From an uncultured Actinomyces sp. (lineage in GTDB: Bacteria > Actinomycetota > Actinomycetes > Actinomycetales > Actinomycetaceae): DNA of 53,589 nucleotides. A program made the translations under genes and the position numbers. Positions 42,744-51,350 of this stretch are shown in pieces. How positions within the stretch are numbered: the first letter of the stretch is position 1; each line of letters opens with the position of its first letter. A model generated the notes under the pieces. It worked only from the letters and a program-made list of their open reading frames with translations, did not search any database and was not told the DNA's origin. The DNA lies in NCBI GenBank assembly GCA_937926195.1, contig CALEXZ010000005.1, positions 1 to 53,589 on the forward strand, written 5' to 3'.

Positions 42744-43694
42744 TCAGCCCGCGAGCGCGACACGGCCGACGAAGGCGAGGATCTCGGCCTCGACCTCGGC
42801 GCGCGTCGTCGGCTCGTTGTGGATCTCGTGGCGCACGCCGGTCCACACGCGGGTGCGCACGTCGCGCAGCCCGGCGGACCACAGGTCGTTGGCGAGCGCG
42901 TACGCGCCCTCCCCGTAGTTGGCAACCGGGTCCTGGTCTCCGGCGATGATGAGCACCGGCAGGTTGCGGGGCATGGAACGCGCCCAGACGGGTCCGTTGC
43001 AGCGGCGGTAGAGCTCGCAGAAGGACTTGGCGAAGCGCAGCGTCATGGGGGCGCCGAAGTTGTTGAAGGGGTCGACGGCGTGGTCGGCGACCACGCCCTC
43101 GTCCAGGGCGACCCAGGCGGTCGCAGGCACGCCGTCCTCGTGGCGGTCGTTGGCGCCGGTGAACATGAGGGCCGACAGCCCGTCGACGTCGAGGGCCTCC
43201 CCGCCGCGCTCGGCGATGGCCGCGTCGATGGCCCGCTGCGTCGCGGGGTCCTCCAGGCCGAGCATGTGGGCGACGGGCCCGCAGTAGACGGCTGCGGCGA
43301 GGCCCTCGGGGTGGGCGGCTGACAGGGCACGGGCGATCATCGAGCCCCAGGAGTGGCCGAAGAGGATGTAGGGCAGCCCCGGGAAGCGCTCGGTGACGAT
43401 CTCACGCAGCCGCTGCTCGTCCTCGACCACGACCTGCTCGCCGTGCTCGCCGGCGTCCTGCCAGATGCCCGAGCGCATGGCGGTGGCGCCGTGGCCGGCG
43501 TGGTCGTCGGCGGCGACGACGTAGCCGTGTTCGACGAGGGCGGCGATGAGGTGGAGGTAGCGGCGCGAGTGCTCGCCCAGGCCGTGGATGAGCTGGATGA
43601 TGCCGCGCGGGCGGGTGGTGGCGGGCGTGTAGATCCAGGCCTGGATCTCGTCGCGGCCGTTCGTGGAGGTGAAGGGGACCTCGTACAGCGCCAT
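42744..43694 (-). CDS. Alpha/beta hydrolase, monoacylglycerol lipase / lysophospholipase type
   Basis: 316 residues of the serine aminopeptidase S33 / Hydrolase_4 group. Oxyanion region HGLGEHSRRY near 38, nucleophile serine in GHSWGSM, acid in IIAGDQDPV and catalytic histidine in TGVRHEIHNE, all in family order. It probably cleaves lipid esters in the cytoplasm; no signal peptide. AGAGG precedes the ATG. It may be co-transcribed with the unknown gene 63 bases upstream (43758-44309). Confidence 0.88.
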   Translation of the reverse strand: MALYEVPFTSTNGRDEIQAWIYTPATTRPRGIIQLIHGLGEHSRRYLHLIAALVEHGYVVAADDHAGHGATAMRSGIWQDAGEHGEQVVVEDEQRLREIVTERFPGLPYILFGHSWGSMIARALSAAHPEGLAAAVYCGPVAHMLGLEDPATQRAIDAAIAERGGEALDVDGLSALMFTGANDRHEDGVPATAWVALDEGVVADHAVDPFNNFGAPMTLRFAKSFCELYRRCNGPVWARSMPRNLPVLIIAGDQDPVANYGEGAYALANDLWSAGLRDVRTRVWTGVRHEIHNEPTTRAEVEAEILAFVGRVALAG

Positions 43695-43757
43695 GGGTCT
43701 GACCTCTCTGTCAGGTAGGGGGTACCAGACCAGGCTAGTGGGAGGGCCCCGGCTGCA

Positions 43758-44309
43758 TCAGCCCTCCCGGGTCTCCTCGGTCTCGGAGGCCTCCTCGGCG
43801 TCCGGGGCCTTCTCCTCCTCCCGGACCTCCTCGGCCTTCTCCAGCTGGGGCTGGGCCCGGCGCCCCAGCCTCGGCACCGCGAAGCGCGAGCGCTGGGGGG
43901 ACAGAAGGGCCTTGCTCAGCTTCTGGTACAGGTTCTCGGCCTGCTTCTGGACCTTGTGGGCCTGGCGCTCGCGCTCCCCCTCGGGTGCCGAGCGCGCCAC
44001 CGTGAGCGCCGCACGCAGGCGCCGTACCTGCGCGCTCCACATCTGCGCGGGGGCGTCCTCCGGGAGCGCCTCACCGTGCTCGGCGAGCACGACGTCGAGG
44101 GCGTCCAGGGAGTCCTCGATCTCCTCGATGGACAGGACCTCGGCGGGACGCGGCTTGAGGCGCTCGGCGCCGGCCTTGAACCAGGCCTCCAGGCGCTCGG
44201 GGTCGTTGAGGGCGTCGACAAGCTTGTTGCCGACGAAGGAGGCCACCGTGGGCACGACCTTACGTCCGGCGCGCACGACCTTGAAGACGGTGCTGATCTT
44301 CGGGCTCAT
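43758..44309 (-). CDS. Unknown charged protein
   Basis: 183 residues, not recognised. The N-terminal 40 residues (FKVVRAGRKVVPTVASFVGNKLVDAL) could be an amphipathic helix. The middle is helical with heptad-like Leu/Ala spacing, and the last 35 residues are Glu-rich. No signal peptide or enzyme motif. Found between the hydrolase gene and the divergent kinase promoter region. Could be a lineage-specific cytoplasmic or membrane-associated protein. Confidence 0.6.
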   Translation of the reverse strand: MSPKISTVFKVVRAGRKVVPTVASFVGNKLVDALNDPERLEAWFKAGAERLKPRPAEVLSIEEIEDSLDALDVVLAEHGEALPEDAPAQMWSAQVRRLRAALTVARSAPEGERERQAHKVQKQAENLYQKLSKALLSPQRSRFAVPRLGRRAQPQLEKAEEVREEEKAPDAEEASETEETREG

Positions 44310-44384
44310 GGGGCAAGTGTCTCATCTCGCCAAGGTCTCAACGGCGTGCGAGGGCCCAGGTGGGCAGCCCGCCCCATCCAGATC

Positions 44385-44396
44385 GTGAACGTTCAC
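44385..44396. promoter_or_regulatory. LacI-type operator upstream of the FGGY kinase
   Basis: Perfect 12-bp palindrome GTGAACGTTCAC with the central CG typical of LacI-family sites. It overlaps the -35 hexamer of the kinase promoter, so binding would block transcription. Confidence 0.6.
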
Positions 44397-44420
44397 ATTC
44401 GGGCTCGGAGTCACTACACT
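44392..44420 (+). promoter_or_regulatory. Promoter of the FGGY kinase
   Basis: -35 TTCACA (44392-44397), a 17-base spacer and -10 TACACT (44415-44420). This is the best canonical promoter in the window. The leader to the ATG at 44520 is about 95 bases. Confidence 0.6.
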
Positions 44421-44519
44421 CGGCCACGACGCCCAGTCCCCGGCAACGATGCCCCGGTGCCGGGGCCGTCGGCCCCCCACCGGCGGCCGGGCACCACGAC
44501 CACCAACGGAGCACCCCGC

Positions 44520-46106
44520 ATGAGCACCCCCACCGTCGACCTGAGCCGCACCGCCCTCGGCATCGAGCTCGGCTCCACCCGCATCAAGGCCGTCCTCACC
44601 GACCCCTCCGGCACCGTCGTGGCCACCGGTGGCCACGACTGGGAGAACTCCCTCGTCGAGGGCATCTGGACCTACTCCCTCGACGAGGTCGTCACCGGCA
44701 TCAGGTCCGCCTACGCCGCCCTCGCCTCGGACCTGCGCACCACCCACGGCACCGAGCTCACCACCACCGGAGCCATCGGCGTCTCCGCCATGATGCACGG
44801 CTATATCCCCCTCGACGCCGACGGCGGCCTCCTCACCCGCTTCCGCACCTGGCGCAACACCATCACGGCGGACTCCTCTCGCACGCTCTCCCAGTGCTTC
44901 GGCGTCAACATCCCCCAGCGCTGGACCGTCTCGCACATCCACCACGCCGTCACCGGCCACGAGGAGCACGTCAGCCGCATCGACCGCGTGACCACGCTCG
45001 CCGGCTACGTCCACTGGAGGCTCACCGGCCACCACGTCCTGGGCGTCGGCGAGGCCTCCGGCGTCTTCCCCATCGGCCCCGACAACCGCTCCTTCGACGC
45101 CACCATGCTCAAGGCCTTCGACACCCTCGTCACCGCCGAGCCCGCCGTCACCTGGTCCCTCAAGGACGTGCTGCCCGCCGTCGCCCTGGCCGGCGAGGAG
45201 GCCGGCACCCTCACCGCTGAGGGCGCCGCCCTGCTCGACCCGACGGGAACCCTGCGTGCGGGCATCCCCCTGTGCCCGCCGGAGGGCGACGCCGGCACCG
45301 GCATGGTCGCCACCAACGCCGTGCGCCCGCGCACCGGCAACGTCTCGGCGGGCACCAGCGCCTTCGCGATGATCGTCCTCGACCAGCCCCTGCGCACCCT
45401 CATCGAGGAGATCGACCTCGTCGCCACCCCCTCGGGCGCCCCTGTCGCCATGGCGCACGCCAACAACTGCACCTCCGACCTCAACGCCTGGGTGGAGGTC
45501 TTCTCCCAGTTCGCCCAGGCCGTCGGCACCCCCGTCGAGCGCGGGCCGCTCTTCGACCTCCTGCTGGAGGCGGCCGCCACGACCTCCATGGACGAGGCCG
45601 GGGTCATGAGCTACAACTTCCTGTCCGGCGACGCCCTCGTGGGGCTGGGTGAGGGACGCCCGCTCACGGTGCGCCGCCCGGAGGCCCGCTTCAGCCTCGC
45701 CGGGCTCATGCGCTCGCACCTGTTCGCCCTCTTCGCGGCGATGGCGCACGGCCTGCGCATCCTGCGCGGCGCCACCGACGTGCGCATCGAGTCCATGCAC
45801 GCCCACGGCGGCATCTTCAAGACCCCCGAGATCCCCCAGCGGGCGCTGGCCGCCGCCTTCGGCACCCCCGTGTCCGTCTCCGCCACGGCCTCCGAGGGCG
45901 GGGCCTGGGGCATGGCGCTGCTCGCCGGCTACCGCATGTGGGCCGAGGGCCGCAGCCTGGAGGACTACCTGGAGGAGGTCGTCTTCGCCGACACCGAGGA
46001 GGTCACCATCGAGGCCACGCCTGAGGAGGTCGCCGAGTACGCGCGCTACCTCGACCGCTTCGTCGCCGCTCTGGCGCTGCCAAGGACCGCCATCGAGGTC
46101 TACTGA
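44520..46106 (+). CDS. FGGY-family carbohydrate (pentulose-type) kinase
   Basis: 528 residues. ATP-dependent sugar kinase: GIELGSTRIKAVLTD is the N-terminal phosphate loop. ASAMMHGYIP-type and FRTWRNT motifs with VLGVGEASGVFPI resemble ribulokinase/xylulokinase relatives. The second FGGY domain has AGTSAFAMIVL and HAHGGIFKTPEIPQRALAAAFG, the adenosine-binding part. Likely sugar: a ketopentose or related ketose, not determinable. Start is the ATG at 44520; longer frames upstream cross the promoter. No isomerase, epimerase or transporter gene follows; instead a broken LacI gene begins right after the stop. Confidence 0.87.
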   Translation: MSTPTVDLSRTALGIELGSTRIKAVLTDPSGTVVATGGHDWENSLVEGIWTYSLDEVVTGIRSAYAALASDLRTTHGTELTTTGAIGVSAMMHGYIPLDADGGLLTRFRTWRNTITADSSRTLSQCFGVNIPQRWTVSHIHHAVTGHEEHVSRIDRVTTLAGYVHWRLTGHHVLGVGEASGVFPIGPDNRSFDATMLKAFDTLVTAEPAVTWSLKDVLPAVALAGEEAGTLTAEGAALLDPTGTLRAGIPLCPPEGDAGTGMVATNAVRPRTGNVSAGTSAFAMIVLDQPLRTLIEEIDLVATPSGAPVAMAHANNCTSDLNAWVEVFSQFAQAVGTPVERGPLFDLLLEAAATTSMDEAGVMSYNFLSGDALVGLGEGRPLTVRRPEARFSLAGLMRSHLFALFAAMAHGLRILRGATDVRIESMHAHGGIFKTPEIPQRALAAAFGTPVSVSATASEGGAWGMALLAGYRMWAEGRSLEDYLEEVVFADTEEVTIEATPEEVAEYARYLDRFVAALALPRTAIEVY

Positions 46107-46929
46107 GGCCCGTGCGGCCCTCCAGTGCGGCGACGTCGTCCCGCTCGACGTCTTCTTCGCGGACCCGACCTTCGCGCGCATCGTCCAGGGCATCACCGAC
46201 GCCTTGAGCGACACGAGGGTCGTCCCGGTCCTCCTGCCGACGGCGACACCGCAGGAGCAGGGCAAGGCCTACCGCCTCATCACGAGCCAGACCGTGGACG
46301 CGGTCATCCACCTCTCCCCCTGGGCGGACCAGGGCCTGCTCGACTCGCTGGCCTCCCAGCACGTGCCGACGGTCGTGTGCGGCCAGGACGAAGGCCTTGA
46401 GAAGGACTCCCCCTTCTCCTTCGTCTACTCCGACGACCGCCTCGGCGCCGTCCAGGCGGCCGAGCGCGTCCAGGCGGCCGGCCGGACGAGCCCCGTCGCG
46501 ATCCTCGGCAAGCAGGACCAGCCCGCAGCCACGGACCGCCTCAAGGGATACCGGGAGGTCTTCAACTGCCTGAGCGCCGAGCGGGTCCGGTGGGGTGACT
46601 GGTCGGAACGCGCAGGCGCTGCCGCCATGCGCAGCATCCTCGACCAGGGCCTGTCCCCTGACGCGGTCCTCGCCGGGTCGGACCGGATCGCGAGGGGCGC
46701 CATCGAGGTGCTGCGCCAGGCCGGGCGGGACGTGCCCGCGGACGTGTCAGTCATCGGCTACGACGACCACCCGACGGCGGTGGACCTGTCCCCCGCGCTC
46801 ACGACCATCGCCCAGCCCATGCACGCCCAGGGAGAGGCCGCGTGCCTGCTGGCGCAGGACATGGTCGAGGGCGCCACCGCCCGCACGGTCCTTCTGCCGA
46901 CCGAGCTCAAGGAGCGCGAGACGGTCTGA
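46107..46929 (+). pseudogene. LacI-family regulator relic without DNA-binding domain
   Basis: The frame reads like residues about 65-340 of a LacI-type repressor: FFADPTFARIVQGITDAL, DAVIHLSPWADQGLLDSL, VYSDDRLGAVQAAE, GTSP-like ligand folds, DAVLAGSDRIARGAIEVLRQAG and DVSVIGYDDHPTAVDLSPALTTI. The helix-turn-helix and hinge are missing, and the similarity starts within about 35 bases of the kinase stop. There is no ATG or well-placed GTG in frame; the first TTG is at 46203. A deletion removed the gene start. Expression as a ligand-binding fragment cannot be excluded. Confidence 0.8.
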
Positions 46930-46938
46930 GCCCCGCCC

Positions 46939-47340
46939 TCAGCCGGCCCAGTACGCCCAGACGGCCCGTCGTTGCGGCGGCGCCCACCCGGCATCGGGGG
47001 TGCCGACCTCCCCCGTGACGGCGCTGACGACGAGCGCCGCCAGCCCCGGCTCGTCCCGCTCGGCGCAGTCGTGCTCGAGCATGTGCAGCAGCGGCCCCAT
47101 GTGCCGGGGAAGGACGAGCCCTCCGATGGCCTGTGACAGCTCGCCGTAGGTGAGCACGTCCCTGTGCCGTGCCGCCTCGATAAGCGCTGAGCGCGCACGT
47201 GCGGTGGCAAGCGCGAGCCTGGGCGTGAGCGTGTACTGCCGTCGGCCCACCTGGTATCTCTCGCCGACGACGAGCGCGAGCCCGAGCCCCTCCGGGTCCT
47301 CCGCGCCCGCCCCTGCCGGGTGCGCGTCCTGCCCTGCCAT
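46939..47340 (-). CDS. Conserved-looking small protein, function unknown
   Basis: 133 residues. The body (RQYTLTPRLALATARARSALIEAARHRD) is followed by LTYGELSQAIGG, and the segment LPRHMGPLLHMLEHDCAERDEPGLAALVVS looks like a compact, well-conserved fold. The TYGEL...IG phrase recalls the DNA-binding helix of alkyltransferase-like (MGMT/Atl) proteins, but no PCHR active site is present, so this is only a hint. TAGGCT lies six bases before the ATG at 47340. Divergent from the S4 gene. Confidence 0.6.
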   Translation of the reverse strand: MAGQDAHPAGAGAEDPEGLGLALVVGERYQVGRRQYTLTPRLALATARARSALIEAARHRDVLTYGELSQAIGGLVLPRHMGPLLHMLEHDCAERDEPGLAALVVSAVTGEVGTPDAGWAPPQRRAVWAYWAG

Positions 47341-47346
47341 GGCCGC

Positions 47347-47352
47347 AGCCTA
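47347..47352 (-). promoter_or_regulatory. -10 element of the 46939-47340 gene (leaderless)
   Basis: TAGGCT then GCGGCC then ATG at 47340. Confidence 0.4.
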
Positions 47353-47406
47353 GGCAGGGGCCGACCTGCGTCCTGGGAGCCGGTCGGATCCTGGCACACT
47401 GGCCCC

Positions 47407-47652
47407 ATGAGCAGTCAGTCCCTCCCCGTCATCGCAGTGCACGGCGAGATCAAGCTCGGCCAGTTCCTCAAGCTCGCGGGCCTGGTGGAGGACGGCGCCG
47501 AGGCGCGCGTGGCAATCCAGTGCGGCGACGTCCTCGTCAACGGGGAGCCCGAGACCCGCCGTGGTCACCGTCTGGCCGACGGCGACGTCGTCGTCGTGGA
47601 CCTGCCCGCCGGCACGGCCGGCGCCGTCGTCGCCATCACCGCCGAGGCCTGA
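47407..47652 (+). CDS. S4-domain RNA-binding protein (YaaA/YbcJ type)
   Basis: 81 residues made almost entirely of an S4 fold: IKLGQFLKLAGLVEDGAEAR, then VLVNGEPETRRGHRLADGDVV, the classic S4 RNA-binding loop. Such small proteins bind structured RNA, often ribosomal, but the partner here is unknown. Start ATG at 47407; CACACT-GGCCCC precedes it, a near-match to the leaderless pattern. Convergent with dnaE, sharing a terminator hairpin. Confidence 0.85.
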   Translation: MSSQSLPVIAVHGEIKLGQFLKLAGLVEDGAEARVAIQCGDVLVNGEPETRRGHRLADGDVVVVDLPAGTAGAVVAITAEA

Positions 47653-47666
47653 GCGCAGTAACCGGG

Positions 47667-47698
47667 GCTGAGCGCCGGCGGGCTGCCCGGCGCTCAGC
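47667..47698. terminator. Bidirectional hairpin between the S4 gene and dnaE
   Basis: GCTGAGCGCCGG (47667-47678) pairs perfectly with CCGGCGCTCAGC (47687-47698), eight-base loop. The right arm overlaps the dnaE stop codon. Serves both convergent genes. Confidence 0.6.
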
Positions 47699-50600
47699 GC
47701 GACAGGCAGGCCGGGCCCAGCAGCGCCTTGATGTCGGAGTAGAAGGCCTGGCTGGCCTCCACCCTCAGCGACGCGTCCAGCTGGGTGCGCACCTCACGCC
47801 CCGGGCTCGTGAGCGTCAGCCGCACCGGACTGTCCCCCGGGTGCTTCTCCAGCACCGTGCGGAACCGCTCGACCAGCGGCCCCGTGCAGCGGTTGGTCGG
47901 CAGCGTGATGGTCACGGCCGCGTGGGCGACGCTGGACACGTCCGGCAGCGTCAGCTCCTGCGCGTACAGGGCGACCTGCCCGTCACGACGGTTGAGCTTG
48001 CCGCGGATCGTCACCACGGTGTCCGGCGCCAGCATCGTCGAGACCGTCTGGTAGGTCGCCGGGAAGAAGAGGCACTCGACGCTTCCGCCCAGGTCCTCGA
48101 CCTGGACGATGGCCCACAGGTTGCCCTGCTTGGTCGTCTTGCGCTGGAGGGAGGTGATGAGTCCCGCGACCGTCACCATGGCGCCGTCGGGCCGGTCCTC
48201 GTTGGCGATGAGGTCGGCGATCTCCGTGTCCGCCAGCTTGCCCAGCAGCCCCTCCAGGCCCAGCAGCGGGTGGTCGGAGACGTACAGGCCGAGCATGTCG
48301 CGCTCATAGGCGAGCTTGTCCTTCTTGTCCCACTCGGGCAGGTCGGGAACCTCGGAGGAGAAGACCGGTCCCGAGGCGAAGGGGTCCTGCCCCGCGTCGT
48401 CGCCACCCATGAGGGAGGCGAAGAGGTCGAACTGCCCGGCCGCCTCGTTGCGCTTGACGCCGATGATCTCGTCGACGAAGTCCTCGTGGCAGGCCTGCAG
48501 GGCACGGCGGGAACGGCCCAGGGAGTCGAAGGCCCCGGCCTTGATGAGCGAGTCGATGGTGCGCTTGTTGCACACGACCGCGGGAACCTTGTCGAGGAAG
48601 TCCTCGAAGGACGTGAAGGAGCCCTTGTCGGTGCGCGCCTCGACCACCGCGTCGACGACGTTCTGGCCGACGTTGCGGATGGCCCCCATGCCGAAGCGCA
48701 CGTCCTGGCCCACGGCGGAGAACTGCGCGCGCGAGGCGTTGACGTCCGGCGCCAGGACGCGGATGCCCATGTGGCGGCACTCGCCCAGGTAGACGGCGAG
48801 CTTGTCCTTGTTGTCCTTCGCGCTGGTGAGCAGGGCGGCCATGTACTCGGTCGGGTAGTGGGTCTTGAGGTAGGCGGTCCAGTAGGTGACGACGCCGTAG
48901 GCGGCCGAGTGCGCCTTGTTGAAGGCGTACTTGGCGAAGGGGACGACGACGTCCCACAGGGCCTTGACCGACTCCTTGGAGAACCCGTTGGAGACCATGC
49001 CGGCCTCGAACTCGACGTACATCTTCTCCAGGATGTCCATCTTCTTCTTGCCCATGGCCTTGCGCAGGGCGTCGGCCTTGCCCATCGTGAAGCCCGCCAG
49101 GTCCGTGGCGATCTTCATCACCTGCTCCTGGTAGACGATGAGGCCGTAGGTGTTGCCCAGGATCGGCTCCAGGGCCTCCTTGAGCTCGGGGTGGATCGGG
49201 ATGATCTCCTGCACGCCGTTCTTGCGCAGGGCGTAGTTCGTGTGCGACTCCGCCCCCATGGGCCCGGGGCGGTAGAGGGCGCCGACGGCGGAGATGTCCT
49301 CGAAGTTGTCGGGCTTCATGAGGCGCAGGAGGGTGCGCATGCCGCCGCCGTCGAGCTGGAAGACTCCCAGGGTCTCACCGCGCGCGAGCAGCTGGTAGGT
49401 CTCGGCGTCGTCGAGGCCGACGTGGTCGATGTCCAGCGGCTCCTTGCCGTTGGCGACGATGTTGTCCAGGGCGTCGGAGATGACCGTGAGGTTGCGCAGG
49501 CCCAGGAAGTCCATCTTGAGCAGGCCCAGGTGCTCACAGGTGGGGTAGTCGAACTGGGTGATGTAGGCGCCGTCCTGCAGGCGCTGCATCATGGGGATGA
49601 CGTCGGTCAGCGCCGTGGAGGACATGATGACGGCGCAGGCGTGCACGCCCCACTGGCGGGTGACGCCCTCCAGCCCCTGGGCGAGCTCGACGATCTTCTG
49701 GGCGTCGGGGTCGCCTGCGTGCAGGTCACGGAACTCCTGGGCCTCCCCGTAGCGCTCGTCCTCGGGGTTGAAGATGCCCTTGATGGTGATGTCCTTGCCC
49801 ATGATCGTGGGCGGCATCGCCTTGGTGAGCCTGTCGCCGACGGCGTAGGGGTAGCCCATGACGCGGCTGGCGTCCTTGAGGGACTGCTTGGCCTTGATGA
49901 CGCCGTAGGTGACGACCTGGCTGATCCTGTCCGAGCCGTACTTGTCCTTGACGTACTCGATGACCTCGTCGCGCCTGCGCTCGTCGAAGTCGACGTCGAT
50001 ATCGGGCATGGAGATGCGCTCGGGGTTGAGGAAGCGCTCGAAGATGAGCCCGTGCTCGATGGGGTCGAGCTCGGTGATGCCCATGGCGTAGGCGACGATG
50101 GACCCGGCACCCGAGCCTCGGCCTGGCCCGACGCGGATGCCGTGCTCCTTGGCCCAGTTGATGTAGTCGGCGACGACGAGGAAGTAGCCGGGGAAGCCCA
50201 TCTGGACGATGACGCCGATCTCGTACTCGGCCTGACGGCGACGGTCCTCGGGGACAGCGCCGTGGTAGCGGCGCTCCATGCCGCGCCAGCACTCCTTGAC
50301 GAACCAGGAGTCCATGGTCTCGCCCTCGGGCACGGGGAAGTCGGGCATGAAGGAGGCGCCCTCGTCCACGGTCTGGAAGGTGACGTCGCACTGCTCGGCC
50401 ACCAGCAGCGTGTTGTCGCAGGCCTCGGGCATCTCCTTGAAGAGCTCGCGCATCTCGCGCCCCGGGCGCAGGTAGTAGGTGGGGCCGCCGTCGAACTTGA
50501 AGCGGTCCGGGTCGGACAGCACGGAGCCGGAGTTGATGCACAGCATCGCGTCCTGGATGCTGGCGTCCTCGGGGCGCACGTAGTGGGAGTCGTTGGTGGC

Positions 50601-51278
50601 GACGAGCGGGGCGCCGAGCTCCCGGGACAGGCGAAGCAGGTCCTTGGTCACCCGGGTCTCGATGTCCAGGCCGTGGTCCATGAGCTCGACGTAGAAGAAG
50701 TCCTTGCCGAAGATCTCCTGCAGCTCGCCGGCGCAGCGGCGGGCCTCCTCCCACTGGCCCAGACGCAGGCGGGTCTGGACCTCGCCGGAGGGGCAGCCGG
50801 TGGAGCCGATGAGGCCGCCCGCGTAGCGCGACAGCAGCTCGCGATCCATGCGGGGGGCCTTGCCCCACTGGCCCTCGAGGGAGGCGTAGGAGTCCATCCG
50901 CATGAGGTTGTGCAGGCCCTCGTTGTCGCGGGCCAGCAGCGTCAGGTGCGTGTAGGCGCCGCGGGCGGAGACGTCGTCAGAGCGCTGGGACTCCTCGCCC
51001 CAGAAGACACGTGTCTTGTCGAAGCGGCTGGTGCCCGGCGTCATGTAGGCCTCGACGCCGATGATCGGCTTGATGCCGGCCTTCTTGGCGGCGGCGTAGA
51101 ACTCGTAGGCGCCGAACATGTAGCCGTGGTCGGTGATGGCCAGGGCGCGCTGGCCCAGGCGCTTGGCCTCGGCGATGTAGTCCTTGATCTTGCCGGCGCC
51201 GTCGAGCATCGAGTAGTCCGTGTGGACGTGCAGGTGGACGAAGTCGTCCTTGGGGGCCTCGGTGCTCGTGTCCGTCAT
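47694..51278 (-). CDS. dnaE: DNA polymerase III alpha subunit
   Basis: Main replicative polymerase (DnaE1 type). 1194 residues: N-terminal PHP exonuclease domain with an intact metal motif (HLHVHTDYSMLDGA, ITDHGYM), palm with the catalytic acidic pair in PDIDVDFDERRR near 427, RVGPGRGSGAGS, the beta-clamp-facing thumb and fingers, helix-hairpin-helix region, and an OB fold (MVTVAGLITSLQRKTTKQGN). The intact PHP fits proofreading by DnaE1 in actinobacteria. TAGGAT lies six bases before the ATG; GAGG in the spacer could also serve as ribosome-binding site. Confidence 0.97.
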   Translation of the reverse strand: MTDTSTEAPKDDFVHLHVHTDYSMLDGAGKIKDYIAEAKRLGQRALAITDHGYMFGAYEFYAAAKKAGIKPIIGVEAYMTPGTSRFDKTRVFWGEESQRSDDVSARGAYTHLTLLARDNEGLHNLMRMDSYASLEGQWGKAPRMDRELLSRYAGGLIGSTGCPSGEVQTRLRLGQWEEARRCAGELQEIFGKDFFYVELMDHGLDIETRVTKDLLRLSRELGAPLVATNDSHYVRPEDASIQDAMLCINSGSVLSDPDRFKFDGGPTYYLRPGREMRELFKEMPEACDNTLLVAEQCDVTFQTVDEGASFMPDFPVPEGETMDSWFVKECWRGMERRYHGAVPEDRRRQAEYEIGVIVQMGFPGYFLVVADYINWAKEHGIRVGPGRGSGAGSIVAYAMGITELDPIEHGLIFERFLNPERISMPDIDVDFDERRRDEVIEYVKDKYGSDRISQVVTYGVIKAKQSLKDASRVMGYPYAVGDRLTKAMPPTIMGKDITIKGIFNPEDERYGEAQEFRDLHAGDPDAQKIVELAQGLEGVTRQWGVHACAVIMSSTALTDVIPMMQRLQDGAYITQFDYPTCEHLGLLKMDFLGLRNLTVISDALDNIVANGKEPLDIDHVGLDDAETYQLLARGETLGVFQLDGGGMRTLLRLMKPDNFEDISAVGALYRPGPMGAESHTNYALRKNGVQEIIPIHPELKEALEPILGNTYGLIVYQEQVMKIATDLAGFTMGKADALRKAMGKKKMDILEKMYVEFEAGMVSNGFSKESVKALWDVVVPFAKYAFNKAHSAAYGVVTYWTAYLKTHYPTEYMAALLTSAKDNKDKLAVYLGECRHMGIRVLAPDVNASRAQFSAVGQDVRFGMGAIRNVGQNVVDAVVEARTDKGSFTSFEDFLDKVPAVVCNKRTIDSLIKAGAFDSLGRSRRALQACHEDFVDEIIGVKRNEAAGQFDLFASLMGGDDAGQDPFASGPVFSSEVPDLPEWDKKDKLAYERDMLGLYVSDHPLLGLEGLLGKLADTEIADLIANEDRPDGAMVTVAGLITSLQRKTTKQGNLWAIVQVEDLGGSVECLFFPATYQTVSTMLAPDTVVTIRGKLNRRDGQVALYAQELTLPDVSSVAHAAVTITLPTNRCTGPLVERFRTVLEKHPGDSPVRLTLTSPGREVRTQLDASLRVEASQAFYSDIKALLGPACLSR

Positions 51279-51284
51279 GGCCTC

Positions 51285-51290
51285 ATCCTA
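51285..51290 (-). promoter_or_regulatory. -10 element of dnaE (leaderless)
   Basis: TAGGAT then GAGGCC then ATG at 51278. Confidence 0.45.
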
Positions 51291-51350
51291 GGTGGGGGTG
51301 CTCAGCCCCCCGGGGTGCCGGGGGCCACACCGGCGGCGGTGCCGCGCGGC

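Noticed and set aside
44322..46265. 647-codon minus-strand frame opposite the FGGY kinase
   Set aside because: Shadow; Gly/Asp/Val-rich, no motif, and it would cross the kinase promoter.
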